From: a bacterium
GTDB taxonomy: Bacteria > Planctomycetota > Planctomycetia > Isosphaerales > Isosphaeraceae
Direction: 5' to 3'
Length of the DNA: 64,000 bases
Assembly (NCBI GenBank): GCA_016125085.1
Contig: WGMM01000019.1
Span: 248,001 to 312,000 of the forward strand
Part shown: positions 17,268-25,047 of the stretch, one piece after another
How positions within the stretch are numbered: the first letter of the stretch is position 1
Layout: each line of letters opens with the position of its first letter
Program-made: the position numbers and the translations under genes
Notes under the pieces: generated by a model
Told to the model about the DNA's origin: nothing
The model's database searches: none
Seen by the model: only the letters and a program-made list of their open reading frames with translations

Positions 17268-18299
17268 TCACTTGAAAAAGGCGGAAGCTTCAGCGTAGTA
17301 GGTCAGGTCGAGCGTCTTGGACGCTGCGACACCGGCCTTCAGCGTAGTTTCGATGATCTTGGTGCCGGAGAGGGCGACCATCGTGCCGTACCGCTTCTTG
17401 ATGACCAGGTCGCCGGCCGCGAGACCGAGCCGTGTAGCCAGAACGCGGTCGTAAGCGCTGGGAGGACCGCCCCGCTGAATGTGACCGAGCGTGACGCTGC
17501 GGGTTTCACGCTTGAGGCGTTCTTCGACCATTTCGGCGACTACCTGGCCGATGCCGCCCAGGCGGACGTGGCCGAAGGCGTCGGTTTCCGCAGAAGTCGT
17601 AATTTCTTTGCGGTTCGGCATTTTCGCGCCTTCGGAAACCACGACGATGGCATAGTTCTTGCCGTCGTCGAGACGTTTCTTGAGCACTTCGCAGCAGTGG
17701 TCGATATCGACGGGCACTTCGGGAACCATGATGTAATCGGCCCCGACCGCGATGCCCGAGAAGCAGGCGATCCAGCCCGCGTGACGGCCCATGGTCTCGA
17801 CGACCATGATCCGGCGGTGGCTGGCCGTGGTCGTACGCAGCTTCTCGACGGAGTCGACGACGATGTTGATCGCCGTGTCGAAGCCGAAGGTGAAGTCGGT
17901 CACGGAAAGGTCGTTGTCGATCGTCTTCGGCACACCGATGGTGGGCATGCCGTACTCTTCGTTCAGCCGATATGCGACGCCAAGAGTGTCATCGCCGCCG
18001 ATGGCCACGAGAGCGTCCAGGCCCTGATCCCGGAACGTCTTCTGCACGGCCGGAACGTCGGTGTCCGGATTCTTGAACGGGTTGGTCCGGGAAGATCCGA
18101 GGATCGTTCCGCCAAGGCCGATGATTTCGTCCGTCTCACGCACATGCAGGGGCCGGGAATTACCCTTGATGATCCCCCGCCAACCTTCGAGAAAGCCGAC
18201 GCATTCTCCCCCGGCATTGGTGACTTGTTGAACGACGGCCCGGATGACCGCGTTGAGACCTGGGCAATCGCCGCCGCCAGTGAGCAATCCGACCTTCAT
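17268..18299 (-). CDS. pfp: 6-phosphofructokinase, pyrophosphate-type
   Basis: 343 residues, complete PFK fold. Signature residues tell the phosphoryl donor: at G101-G102-D103-D104 the fourth residue is Asp (Gly in ATP-PFKs), and the catalytic motif PKTIDND (residues 124-130) has Lys125. Asp at that first place and Lys at the second are the known marks of pyrophosphate-dependent enzymes, in which the reaction is reversible between fructose-6-phosphate and fructose-1,6-bisphosphate. The first motif [16 protein letters not shown] and MGRHAGW, GHIQRGG are as expected. This suggests glycolysis/gluconeogenesis can be run with PPi here. The ATP-type reading is possible only if the family rule fails. 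Confidence 0.9.
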   Translation of the reverse strand: MKVGLLTGGGDCPGLNAVIRAVVQQVTNAGGECVGFLEGWRGIIKGNSRPLHVRETDEIIGLGGTILGSSRTNPFKNPDTDVPAVQKTFRDQGLDALVAIGGDDTLGVAYRLNEEYGMPTIGVPKTIDNDLSVTDFTFGFDTAINIVVDSVEKLRTTTASHRRIMVVETMGRHAGWIACFSGIAVGADYIMVPEVPVDIDHCCEVLKKRLDDGKNYAIVVVSEGAKMPNRKEITTSAETDAFGHVRLGGIGQVVAEMVEERLKRETRSVTLGHIQRGGPPSAYDRVLATRLGLAAGDLVIKKRYGTMVALSGTKIIETTLKAGVAASKTLDLTYYAEASAFFK

Positions 18300-18433
18300 G
18301 GACTTTCCCGTGCTCCGGTGTCAAGAAACGAGGCAAGATGTCGCGAACCCGACGGACCGCACTGCCATCAGGCCTGCGTCGACAGATTCACAATGCAAAA
18401 AAATAACCGATTCCGCACCGATTTGCCAGCATA

Positions 18434-18470
18434 TTCACCCGGCATGAACACACGGTTCCTGCCGGGTGAA
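18434..18470. repeat. Perfect 11-bp inverted repeat downstream of accC
   Basis: TTCACCCGGCA and TGCCGGGTGAA around a 15-base loop, 36 bases past the stop of accC on its strand. No T-run follows in either direction, so it may be a Rho-independent terminator of weak type or an RNA stabiliser. Confidence 0.6.
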
Positions 18471-18505
18471 TCGTCATTTCCGGTAAATCGGCCGTATCCG
18501 GAGCG

Positions 18506-19876
18506 TCAGGAACCAAGCCGGTCCCGATTCCGGGGCATGAATTCACGCTCCAGCCAGGTCGTATCGTACTCGCCGGACCGGAACTGCTCGTCCTGCATCA
18601 GCAGGCGGTGGAACGGGATCGTCGTGGCGATCCCGTCCAGCTTGATTTCCCGCAGGGCACGGCTCATGCGGCGAATGGCTTCTTCGCGAGTGTCGGCATG
18701 CACGAGCAGCTTGCCGACCATCGAATCGTAATTCGTCGGAACCCGATAGCCGGCGACGACATGACTGTCCCATCGCACGCCGGGGCCGCCCGGGACGACC
18801 ATCCGGCTGACGGTGCCGGGCGACGGCCGGAAATTGGCGCCGGGGTCTTCGCAATTGATCCGGCATTCGATGGCATGGCCATGCCGCTTGATTTCGGACT
18901 GCTTGAGCGTGAGCTTTTCGCCCGCGGCGATCCGGATCTGCCACTTGATCAGGTCCAGGCCCGTCACCAGTTCGGTGACCGGGTGTTCGACCTGAATCCG
19001 GGCATTGACTTCGATGAAGAAGAATTCCTGCGTCGCCGGGTCGTAGAGAAACTCACACGTTCCGGCGTTGTGATAATTGACGGCCTTCGCCAGGCGAACA
19101 GCCGATTCGCAGATTTTCGTCCGCACGGCTTCGGGGACGACCGGGCTCGGCGATTCCTCGACGAGCTTCTGGTGACGCCGCTGCACGGTGCAATCCCGTT
19201 CCCAGCAGTGGACGACGTGCCCGTGCTGGTCGGCCAGGAGCTGCACTTCGATGTGTCGGGGGTTGTCCAGATACCGTTCCAGATAAACGCTGGGGTTGCG
19301 AAACGCGGCTTCGGCTTCGGCCCTGGCAGTACGATAAGCCGCCAGGAAGCCCTCGGCGTCGCGCACGACACGCATCCCCTTGCCACCGCCACCGGCCGCG
19401 GCCTTGATCAGCACGGGGAAGCCGATTTTCGTGGCGAGGGCCTGGGCTTCGGTTTCGGAATCGACGGGGCCGTCCGAGCAGGGCACGCAGGGCACTTTCG
19501 CCTTGTTCGCCACGATCTTGGCTTCGGTCTTCAGGCCCATGCGACGAATGGAATCGTGCGAGGGACCGATGAACTCGAAGCCGCAGCTGCGGCAGATTTC
19601 GGCGAACTCGGGATTCTCGCTGAGAAAGCCGTAGCCGGGGTGAATCGCCTGGACGTCAGCCACTTCCGCCGCCGCGATGATGCGGGGTATGTTCAAATAA
19701 CTTTCAGCGCTGGGGCCGGCACCGATGCAGATGGCCCGGTCGGCTTCTTCGAGGTAGCTGGCGCCCCGGTCGGCTTCGGAAAAGACGACGACCGACGTGA
19801 CGCCCAATTCCCGGCAGGCGCGAATGACACGCAGGGCGATCTCGCCACGATTGGCGATGAGAATCCTCTGGAACAT
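18506..19876 (-). CDS. accC: Biotin carboxylase subunit of acetyl-CoA carboxylase
   Basis: 456 residues, near the family's 450. It carboxylates the biotin carried by AccB with ATP and bicarbonate, the first half-reaction of malonyl-CoA synthesis. Motifs: ILIANRGEIALRVIRAC at the N-terminus, HPGYGFLSENPEFAE, the ATP-grasp loop GGGGKGMR, ERDCTVQRRHQKLVEE, and FIEVNARIQVEHPVTE with the active-site residues. It follows accB after 63 bases on the same strand. Confidence 0.97.
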   Translation of the reverse strand: MFQRILIANRGEIALRVIRACRELGVTSVVVFSEADRGASYLEEADRAICIGAGPSAESYLNIPRIIAAAEVADVQAIHPGYGFLSENPEFAEICRSCGFEFIGPSHDSIRRMGLKTEAKIVANKAKVPCVPCSDGPVDSETEAQALATKIGFPVLIKAAAGGGGKGMRVVRDAEGFLAAYRTARAEAEAAFRNPSVYLERYLDNPRHIEVQLLADQHGHVVHCWERDCTVQRRHQKLVEESPSPVVPEAVRTKICESAVRLAKAVNYHNAGTCEFLYDPATQEFFFIEVNARIQVEHPVTELVTGLDLIKWQIRIAAGEKLTLKQSEIKRHGHAIECRINCEDPGANFRPSPGTVSRMVVPGGPGVRWDSHVVAGYRVPTNYDSMVGKLLVHADTREEAIRRMSRALREIKLDGIATTIPFHRLLMQDEQFRSGEYDTTWLEREFMPRNRDRLGS

Positions 19877-19939
19877 GCGGCTGTATCCGTTCGAGGTGAA
19901 GTTCGGGAGGCGAAGTCCCGGGTTACCGATGTCCTGCGG

Positions 19940-20422
19940 TCACGAGAGCCGGAACAAGGGCTGACCGAACTCGACGGCCTGGCCGTTCTTGACCATGACT
20001 TCGGCGATCGTCCCGGAAACGCCGGCCGGAATTTCGGTGAAGACCTTCATCGCCTCGATGATGCAGACGGTCGATTCCTTGCGGATATTCGAGCCGACGG
20101 AGACGAATGCGGGCGCGTCCGGCGAACTCGAAGTGTAGAAGGTCCCGACCATCGGGCTGCGAATGTACTGGCTTTCCGTCTCGGCCGCCGGCTTGGCGGC
20201 CGCCGCCGTCGCGGCTGGCTGTGCCGCTGCCGCTGGCACATAGGCGGCTTCGACCATGGGCGGAGGTGCGGCGGCTGACGTGATGGGCCCTCGACGGAGC
20301 CGGATCTTGTCAGGCCCCTCACCCAGATCCATCGCCGTAAGTCCGTAGCGATGCATCAGTTTGATCAGCTTATGCAGCTTCTTGAGATCCGGGCCTTGTC
20401 CCTCGGGCGCGCCGTCCGCCAT
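19940..20422 (-). CDS. accB: Biotin carboxyl carrier protein of acetyl-CoA carboxylase
   Basis: 160 residues. The N-terminal helix (KKLHKLIKLMHRYGLTAMDL) is followed by an Ala/Pro-rich flexible linker (50-82) and the biotinyl domain, with biotinylated K126 in the motif EAMKVF. The protein swings biotin between AccC and the carboxyltransferase. ATG at 20420-20422 with AGAGG nearby. accB-accC is the usual pair; carboxyltransferase subunits are not in the window. The upstream 568-base gap separates it from the divergent DUF1501 gene. Confidence 0.96.
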   Translation of the reverse strand: MADGAPEGQGPDLKKLHKLIKLMHRYGLTAMDLGEGPDKIRLRRGPITSAAAPPPMVEAAYVPAAAAQPAATAAAAKPAAETESQYIRSPMVGTFYTSSSPDAPAFVSVGSNIRKESTVCIIEAMKVFTEIPAGVSGTIAEVMVKNGQAVEFGQPLFRLS

Positions 20423-20779
20423 GAATCAACCTCTTGAATCCACGATTTCGTCATTCGCCGCAGCGAGCCGGGCGAGCCACAGTGACCACCATGGCGAAAA
20501 TGCCCACAACTGGCATTCCCGACCGGGATCGATCTCGTACCGGCTTCCGCGCTGCACGGATTTTCGGATCACCATTCCTATCACAAGAGCACATTTTCGG
20601 CAACGGAAAAAACGGCGAACCTGAACGGGGGACACATCGTTCCGCGATTTTCCCGGGCGTTTCCCTTTTCTGATCGATCCGATCGCCGGAAACGGCCCGG
20701 ACCACAAGCCACACCACATACAGGATCCAGGCTCACTATTCCCCAAACTCCTGTCAGGGAAGCGATTGCCTCTGACCAC

Positions 20780-20808
20780 TTGACAAACCGGCATCAAGAA
20801 TGTTAAAC
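20780..20808 (+). promoter_or_regulatory. Candidate sigma70-type promoter of the DUF1501 block
   Basis: A perfect TTGACA (20780-20785), 17-base spacer, and TTAAAC (20803-20808; three of six matches). It would give a leader of about 175 bases before the ATG at 20991. Confidence 0.45.
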
Positions 20809-20857
20809 AAGATACGGAACCGTCGCCGGGGAGATTGACTCCGGAAACCCGGGCCGC

Positions 20858-20882
20858 CTACATTGGACTTAACAGAATGTAG
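20858..20882. repeat. Inverted repeat in the DUF1501 leader
   Basis: CTACATT and AATGTAG, perfect 7-bp arms around 11 bases, downstream of the candidate promoter. Could be an operator or a leader hairpin. Confidence 0.35.
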
Positions 20883-20990
20883 CGGTGAGGGAATCCGGCC
20901 CCGTATCCCGGCGACATGACTATTCGAGAGCGCGTGCGATATGGCAGGGATCGACGTCACGACGCTCAGACCTTTCGGAGTTTCGGATCT

Positions 20991-22298
20991 ATGCGAGGCG
21001 ATTCCATCCTGCGGCTTCATCGTCGGAATTTTCTGACCGTCGGAGCCTTGGGCGGACTGGGGCTGACGCTTGGGGACTTCCTCAAACTCAAAGCCCGCGC
21101 GGACCTTAAGAACTACGAAAAAATTCCGGCCACGGCCGAATCGGTCATCCACATCTTCCTGCCCGGGGGCATCGCCCACCAGGAAACTTTTGACCCGAAG
21201 CCCTACGCACCCATCGAATATCGAGGGGAGCTGGGTTCGATCGACACCAGGATCGAGGGCGAAAAGTTCAGCGAAACCCTGCCGAAAACCGCCCAGATCG
21301 CCGACAAGCTGACGATCATCCGGAGCATGACCCACGGCGAGGCCGCACACGAACGCGGCACGCACAACATGTTCACGGGCTATCGCCCCAGCCCGGCTCT
21401 GGTCTATCCGAGCATGGGTTCGATCGTGAGCCATGAATATGGCCCGCGGAACAACCTGCCGCCTTATGTGTGCATCCCCAACATGCCGACGAACTTCGCC
21501 GGTACGGGCTATCTGTCCAGCTCTTTCTCGCCGTTCTCGCTGGGTGCGGACCCGGCGTCGGCCAGCTTCAGGGTGCAGGATCTCGACTTGCCCGCCGGTG
21601 TGGACGAGAAGAAGTTCAACTCCCGCCGGACGATCCTCGAGGCGGTCAATGACCACTTCGCCCAGAAGGAAAAGGCTGACAATCTCAAGGCGATGGACAC
21701 GTTCTACGACCGTGCCTACAGCCTGATTTCGTCCAAGGCCGCCCGCGAGGCTTTCGACATCAACGCCGAACCGGCCGCGGTCCGCGACGAATACGGCCGT
21801 AACGAAGCCGGTCAGCGGATGCTAATGGCTCGTCGCCTGGTGCAGGCAGGCGTGCGGTTCGTGACGCTCTCCTACGGCGGCTGGGACATGCACACCGGTA
21901 TCGCCGGCGGCATGCGTAACCTGATGCCGGCCTTCGACCAGGCCTATTCGACCCTGATTCGGGATCTGGAACGGACGGGGCTTCTGAACAAGACGCTCGT
22001 CATGGTCTCTTCCGAATTCGGCCGTACGCCGAAGATCAACAAGGACGCCGGCCGCGACCACTGGCCGAAAGTCTTCTCGGTCGCACTGGCGGGCGGCGGC
22101 GTGAAGCGGGGTGCAGTCTTCGGTGCCTCTGACGCGACGGCCACCGAGCCGGAACGAGATCCGATCGGCCCGGAAGATCTCGCCACGACGATCTACCACG
22201 CCCTCGGCATCGTGGCCGACAAGGAACTGATGGCCCCCGGCAACCGCCCGATCGAAATCGTCGACGGCGGCAAAGTCCGCAAAGAACTGCTCGTCTGA
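20991..22298 (+). CDS. DUF1501-family exported protein (sulfatase-like fold)
   Basis: 435 residues from the ATG at 20991-20993, which has GGAG ten bases upstream and puts a twin-arginine-like signal (LHRRNFLTVGALGG) at the N-terminus, so folded export is likely. The DUF1501 pattern is present: VIHIFLPGGIAHQETFDPKP, SMTHGEAAHERGTHNMFTGY, YPSMGSIVSHE, RLVQAGVRFVTLSYGGWDMHT, VMVSSEFGRTPKIN, GRDHWPKVFS and the C-terminal LATTIYHALGI. These are typical of the alkaline-phosphatase-like superfamily. Activity unknown. It heads a plus-strand block with PPC, DUF1549/DUF1553 and cytochrome/WD40 genes. Confidence 0.92.
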   Translation: MRGDSILRLHRRNFLTVGALGGLGLTLGDFLKLKARADLKNYEKIPATAESVIHIFLPGGIAHQETFDPKPYAPIEYRGELGSIDTRIEGEKFSETLPKTAQIADKLTIIRSMTHGEAAHERGTHNMFTGYRPSPALVYPSMGSIVSHEYGPRNNLPPYVCIPNMPTNFAGTGYLSSSFSPFSLGADPASASFRVQDLDLPAGVDEKKFNSRRTILEAVNDHFAQKEKADNLKAMDTFYDRAYSLISSKAAREAFDINAEPAAVRDEYGRNEAGQRMLMARRLVQAGVRFVTLSYGGWDMHTGIAGGMRNLMPAFDQAYSTLIRDLERTGLLNKTLVMVSSEFGRTPKINKDAGRDHWPKVFSVALAGGGVKRGAVFGASDATATEPERDPIGPEDLATTIYHALGIVADKELMAPGNRPIEIVDGGKVRKELLV

Positions 22299-22312
22299 GA
22301 TTCGGAACTCTG

Positions 22313-22350
22313 ATGGTCCGGACCCGCTCCTCATGCGGGTTCCGGACCAT
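22313..22350 (+). terminator. Strong GC-rich hairpin after the DUF1501 gene
   Basis: ATGGTCCGGA-CCCGC pairs with GCGGGT-TCCGGACCAT, a stem of about 15 bp with one bulged T and a 7-base loop, 14 bases after the stop. The tail TATGCGTT is not a T-run, so it may be partial termination or mRNA protection. Confidence 0.55.
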
Positions 22351-22497
22351 TATGCGTTCCGGCATGCACCCCGCCTCTGGCTCTGGCCGATCGATGACCC
22401 CGAAGGGCACGATCCGCATCACGCGACACTTCTCGCAATTCCCCACGCCCCAAGAGCCGGCAATTTCGAACACCGTTAACTCCTGAAGAAACGCAAC

Positions 22498-25047
22498 ATG
22501 ATCGAAAATCGCAAGATATCGACGAATCTGGCCAGCGCCGCGCGTCGTCTCGTTCTGACGATCGCCCTGTGCTGGCTGACCAGCCTCCAGGTCGAGGCTG
22601 CATCGCCCGCTCTCTCCGCGCTTCGGCCGACCGGTGGCCAGCGTGGCACGGAGATCGTCATCGACATGACGGGCGCCCGGCTGGGCGACTCTCAGGAAGT
22701 CGTTTTCTTCCAGCCCGGCATCGCCGTGAAGAAGCTCGAAAAAGTCAACGACAACCATGTGAAGGCGACGTTCGCGATCGCAGCCGACGCACCGACGGGC
22801 ATCTATGACCTGCGTTTGCGAACGGCCACGGGGGTCAGCGAACTTCGCAGCTTCGCGGTCGGCCTGTTGCCCGAAGTGTCGGAAAAAGAGCCGAACAACG
22901 ACTTCGCGGCCCCGCAGCCCGTGAATCTCGGCACGGTCATCAACGGTGTCGCCGAAAACGAGGACATCGATTATTTCGTCTTCGAAGGCAAAAAGGGCCA
23001 GCGAGTGACGGCCGAAGTCGAGGGCATCCGCCTGGGGATCACCCACTTCGACCCCTATGTCGCCATTCTCGACGCCAAGCGGTTCGAACTCGCCACGAGC
23101 GACGATTCGGCCCTGGTCTGGCAGGACGGCTTCGTGAGCGTCATCCTGCCTGAAGACGGCAAATACACACTGGCCGTTCGTGAATCAGCCTATGCCGGCA
23201 ACGGCGGCTGTCTTTATCGCGTTCACCTGGGCGATTTTCCCCGGGCGGCGACGATTCTGCCCTCCGGCGGCAAGATCGGCGACAAGGTGAACGTCACCTG
23301 GGTTGGCGATTCCAAAGGCCCGATCACCAAGGAAGTTCAGTTGCCTGCGGTTTACTCCGAGACGTTCGGCGTCTTCGCGAGCGACGCCGCTGGCCAGTCG
23401 CCCCACCCGAACATCTTCCGCCTGAGCCGCTGGGGCAATGTGGTCGAGGCCGAGCCGAACGACAATCATGATCAGGCCACGAAGTTCGCTGCCCCCCTGG
23501 CACTCAACGGCGTGATCGAAAAGCCTGGCGACGTCGACCATTACATCTTCCCGGCGAAGAAGGGTGAGACGTATGACGTCACCGCGTATGCTCGCCGAAT
23601 CCGTTCGCCGCTCGACCCGGTGCTTTATATCGGCAAGAAAGGCGGCGGAGCGCTCGTGGGCAATGACGACGCCGCGGGCCCGGACTCCGGCTTCCGCTTC
23701 ACGGCCCCGGAGGACGGCGAATACGTCGTCTGGATCGTCGACCACCTGGGCAAGGGCGGTAAGGAGTATTTCTATCGCATCGAACTCACCCCCGTGGAAC
23801 CACGCCTGGGGTTGAATCTCCAGAGCGAGGAGCTGCCCCGGGGCACCGGCAATGTGGCGGTGTCCGTGCCGAAAGGCGGGCGGCAGGCGATGCTGGTCTA
23901 TGCCTCGCGTGAGAACTGGGGCGGCGACATGAAGGTCGCGCCGGAAAACCTGCCCGCCGGCGTCACGATCGAGGCGGACGTCATGCCCGCCAGCCAGGGC
24001 GTGGTGCCCGTTCTGTTCAAGGCCGACAAAGCCGCGGCCAACGCGGCGACGCTGGCGAAGTTCACCGGCGAGCCAGTCGACCCGAACGTCAAGCTTGCCG
24101 ATCAGCGGTTCAATCACATGACCGTCATGGTGCATGGCCAGAACCTCGTGAACTTCTGGTCGCGTACGGTCGAACGGATGGTCGTGGCCGTGACGGACGA
24201 AGCCCCTTACGAAATCGAAGTGGTTCAGCCCAAGGTGCCGCTGGTGCACAACGGATCGATGAACCTGAAAGTCGTCGCCAAGCGGAAGGAAGGCTTCAAG
24301 GCCCCGATCGCCGTGACATTCCCCTGGCTGCCGCCGGGCATCGGGGCATCGGGCGGTATTTCGATTCCGGAAGGCCAGAACGAAGCCCTGATCCCGATGA
24401 ACGCCAACGGCGGAGCCGAAGTCCGCACTTGGAAGCTGGTCGTCAACGGCGTGGCCAATACGGCGACGGGACCGATGATGGTCAGCAGCCAGCTCTTCGA
24501 CCTGAAAATCAGCCCGCCTTACGTGAATCTGGCGTTTCAGGCGGCTTCCGTCGAGCAAGGCAAGGCGGTGCCCTTCGCCGTGAAGGCGACCAAAGCCATC
24601 GACTGGGCCGGTGAAGCGACCGTCACGCTCGTCGGCCTGCCGAACAAGGTGACCGCCGCCCCGATGAAGCTGACGAAGGACACGCCTGAGATGGTCTTCG
24701 ACGTGAAGACGGACGCGGCCTCGCCCGCTGGCAGCCACAAGAACCTGTTCTGCCAGGTAGTGATCACCGAAAACGGCGAACCGATCGTGCACAACCTCGG
24801 CTCCGGCGAAATCCGGATCGACGTGCCGATCCCGCCCAAGAATCCGGCAGCCGCGGCCCCGATGCCCATGCCGATGCCTGTCGCCCAGGCCCCTGCGGCG
24901 GCACCACCCAAACCACTTTCACGGCTGGAAAAACTGCGGCTCGAAGCCAGGGAACGCGCGGCCGCTGCCGCGAAAGCCGATTCCGCCCCTGCGGCTGCAC
25001 CTGCCGCCGCCCCTGCCCCTGCCGAAAAGACAGGAGGCAGCAAATGA
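22498..25047 (+). CDS. Exported PPC-domain protein
   Basis: 849 residues. A signal peptide lies at about 15-35. Residues 36-125 resemble an IPT/TIG-like Ig fold (ALSALRPTGGQRGTEIVIDMTG). Two pre-peptidase C-terminal (PPC) domains follow, with EPNNDFAAPQPVNLGTVING near 132 and EPNDNHDQATKF near 317, each ending in a GxVDxYxF-like strand (DIDYFVFEGKKGQ, DVDHYIFPAKKGE). Further Ig-like repeats run to about 760. The last 80 residues are Ala/Pro/Lys-rich. PPC domains usually aid secretion or binding. It is in the DUF1501 block and overlaps the next gene by four bases (ATGA). Confidence 0.85.
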   Translation: MIENRKISTNLASAARRLVLTIALCWLTSLQVEAASPALSALRPTGGQRGTEIVIDMTGARLGDSQEVVFFQPGIAVKKLEKVNDNHVKATFAIAADAPTGIYDLRLRTATGVSELRSFAVGLLPEVSEKEPNNDFAAPQPVNLGTVINGVAENEDIDYFVFEGKKGQRVTAEVEGIRLGITHFDPYVAILDAKRFELATSDDSALVWQDGFVSVILPEDGKYTLAVRESAYAGNGGCLYRVHLGDFPRAATILPSGGKIGDKVNVTWVGDSKGPITKEVQLPAVYSETFGVFASDAAGQSPHPNIFRLSRWGNVVEAEPNDNHDQATKFAAPLALNGVIEKPGDVDHYIFPAKKGETYDVTAYARRIRSPLDPVLYIGKKGGGALVGNDDAAGPDSGFRFTAPEDGEYVVWIVDHLGKGGKEYFYRIELTPVEPRLGLNLQSEELPRGTGNVAVSVPKGGRQAMLVYASRENWGGDMKVAPENLPAGVTIEADVMPASQGVVPVLFKADKAAANAATLAKFTGEPVDPNVKLADQRFNHMTVMVHGQNLVNFWSRTVERMVVAVTDEAPYEIEVVQPKVPLVHNGSMNLKVVAKRKEGFKAPIAVTFPWLPPGIGASGGISIPEGQNEALIPMNANGGAEVRTWKLVVNGVANTATGPMMVSSQLFDLKISPPYVNLAFQAASVEQGKAVPFAVKATKAIDWAGEATVTLVGLPNKVTAAPMKLTKDTPEMVFDVKTDAASPAGSHKNLFCQVVITENGEPIVHNLGSGEIRIDVPIPPKNPAAAAPMPMPMPVAQAPAAAPPKPLSRLEKLRLEARERAAAAAKADSAPAAAPAAAPAPAEKTGGSK

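Larger units (their letters stand above)
20423..20990. other. Divergent intergenic region between accB and the DUF1501 block
   Basis: 568 bases. It holds the candidate promoter at 20780-20808 and the inverted repeat at 20858-20882 on the DUF1501 side. On the accB side I see no strong promoter. No gene recognised. Confidence 0.45.

Noticed and set aside
18608..20278. Plus-strand open frame of about 556 codons across accC and accB
   Set aside because: Antisense shadow of two conserved genes with full motifs on the other strand.
23185..24792. Minus-strand open frame of about 535 codons under the PPC gene
   Set aside because: Antisense shadow, no recognisable domain.
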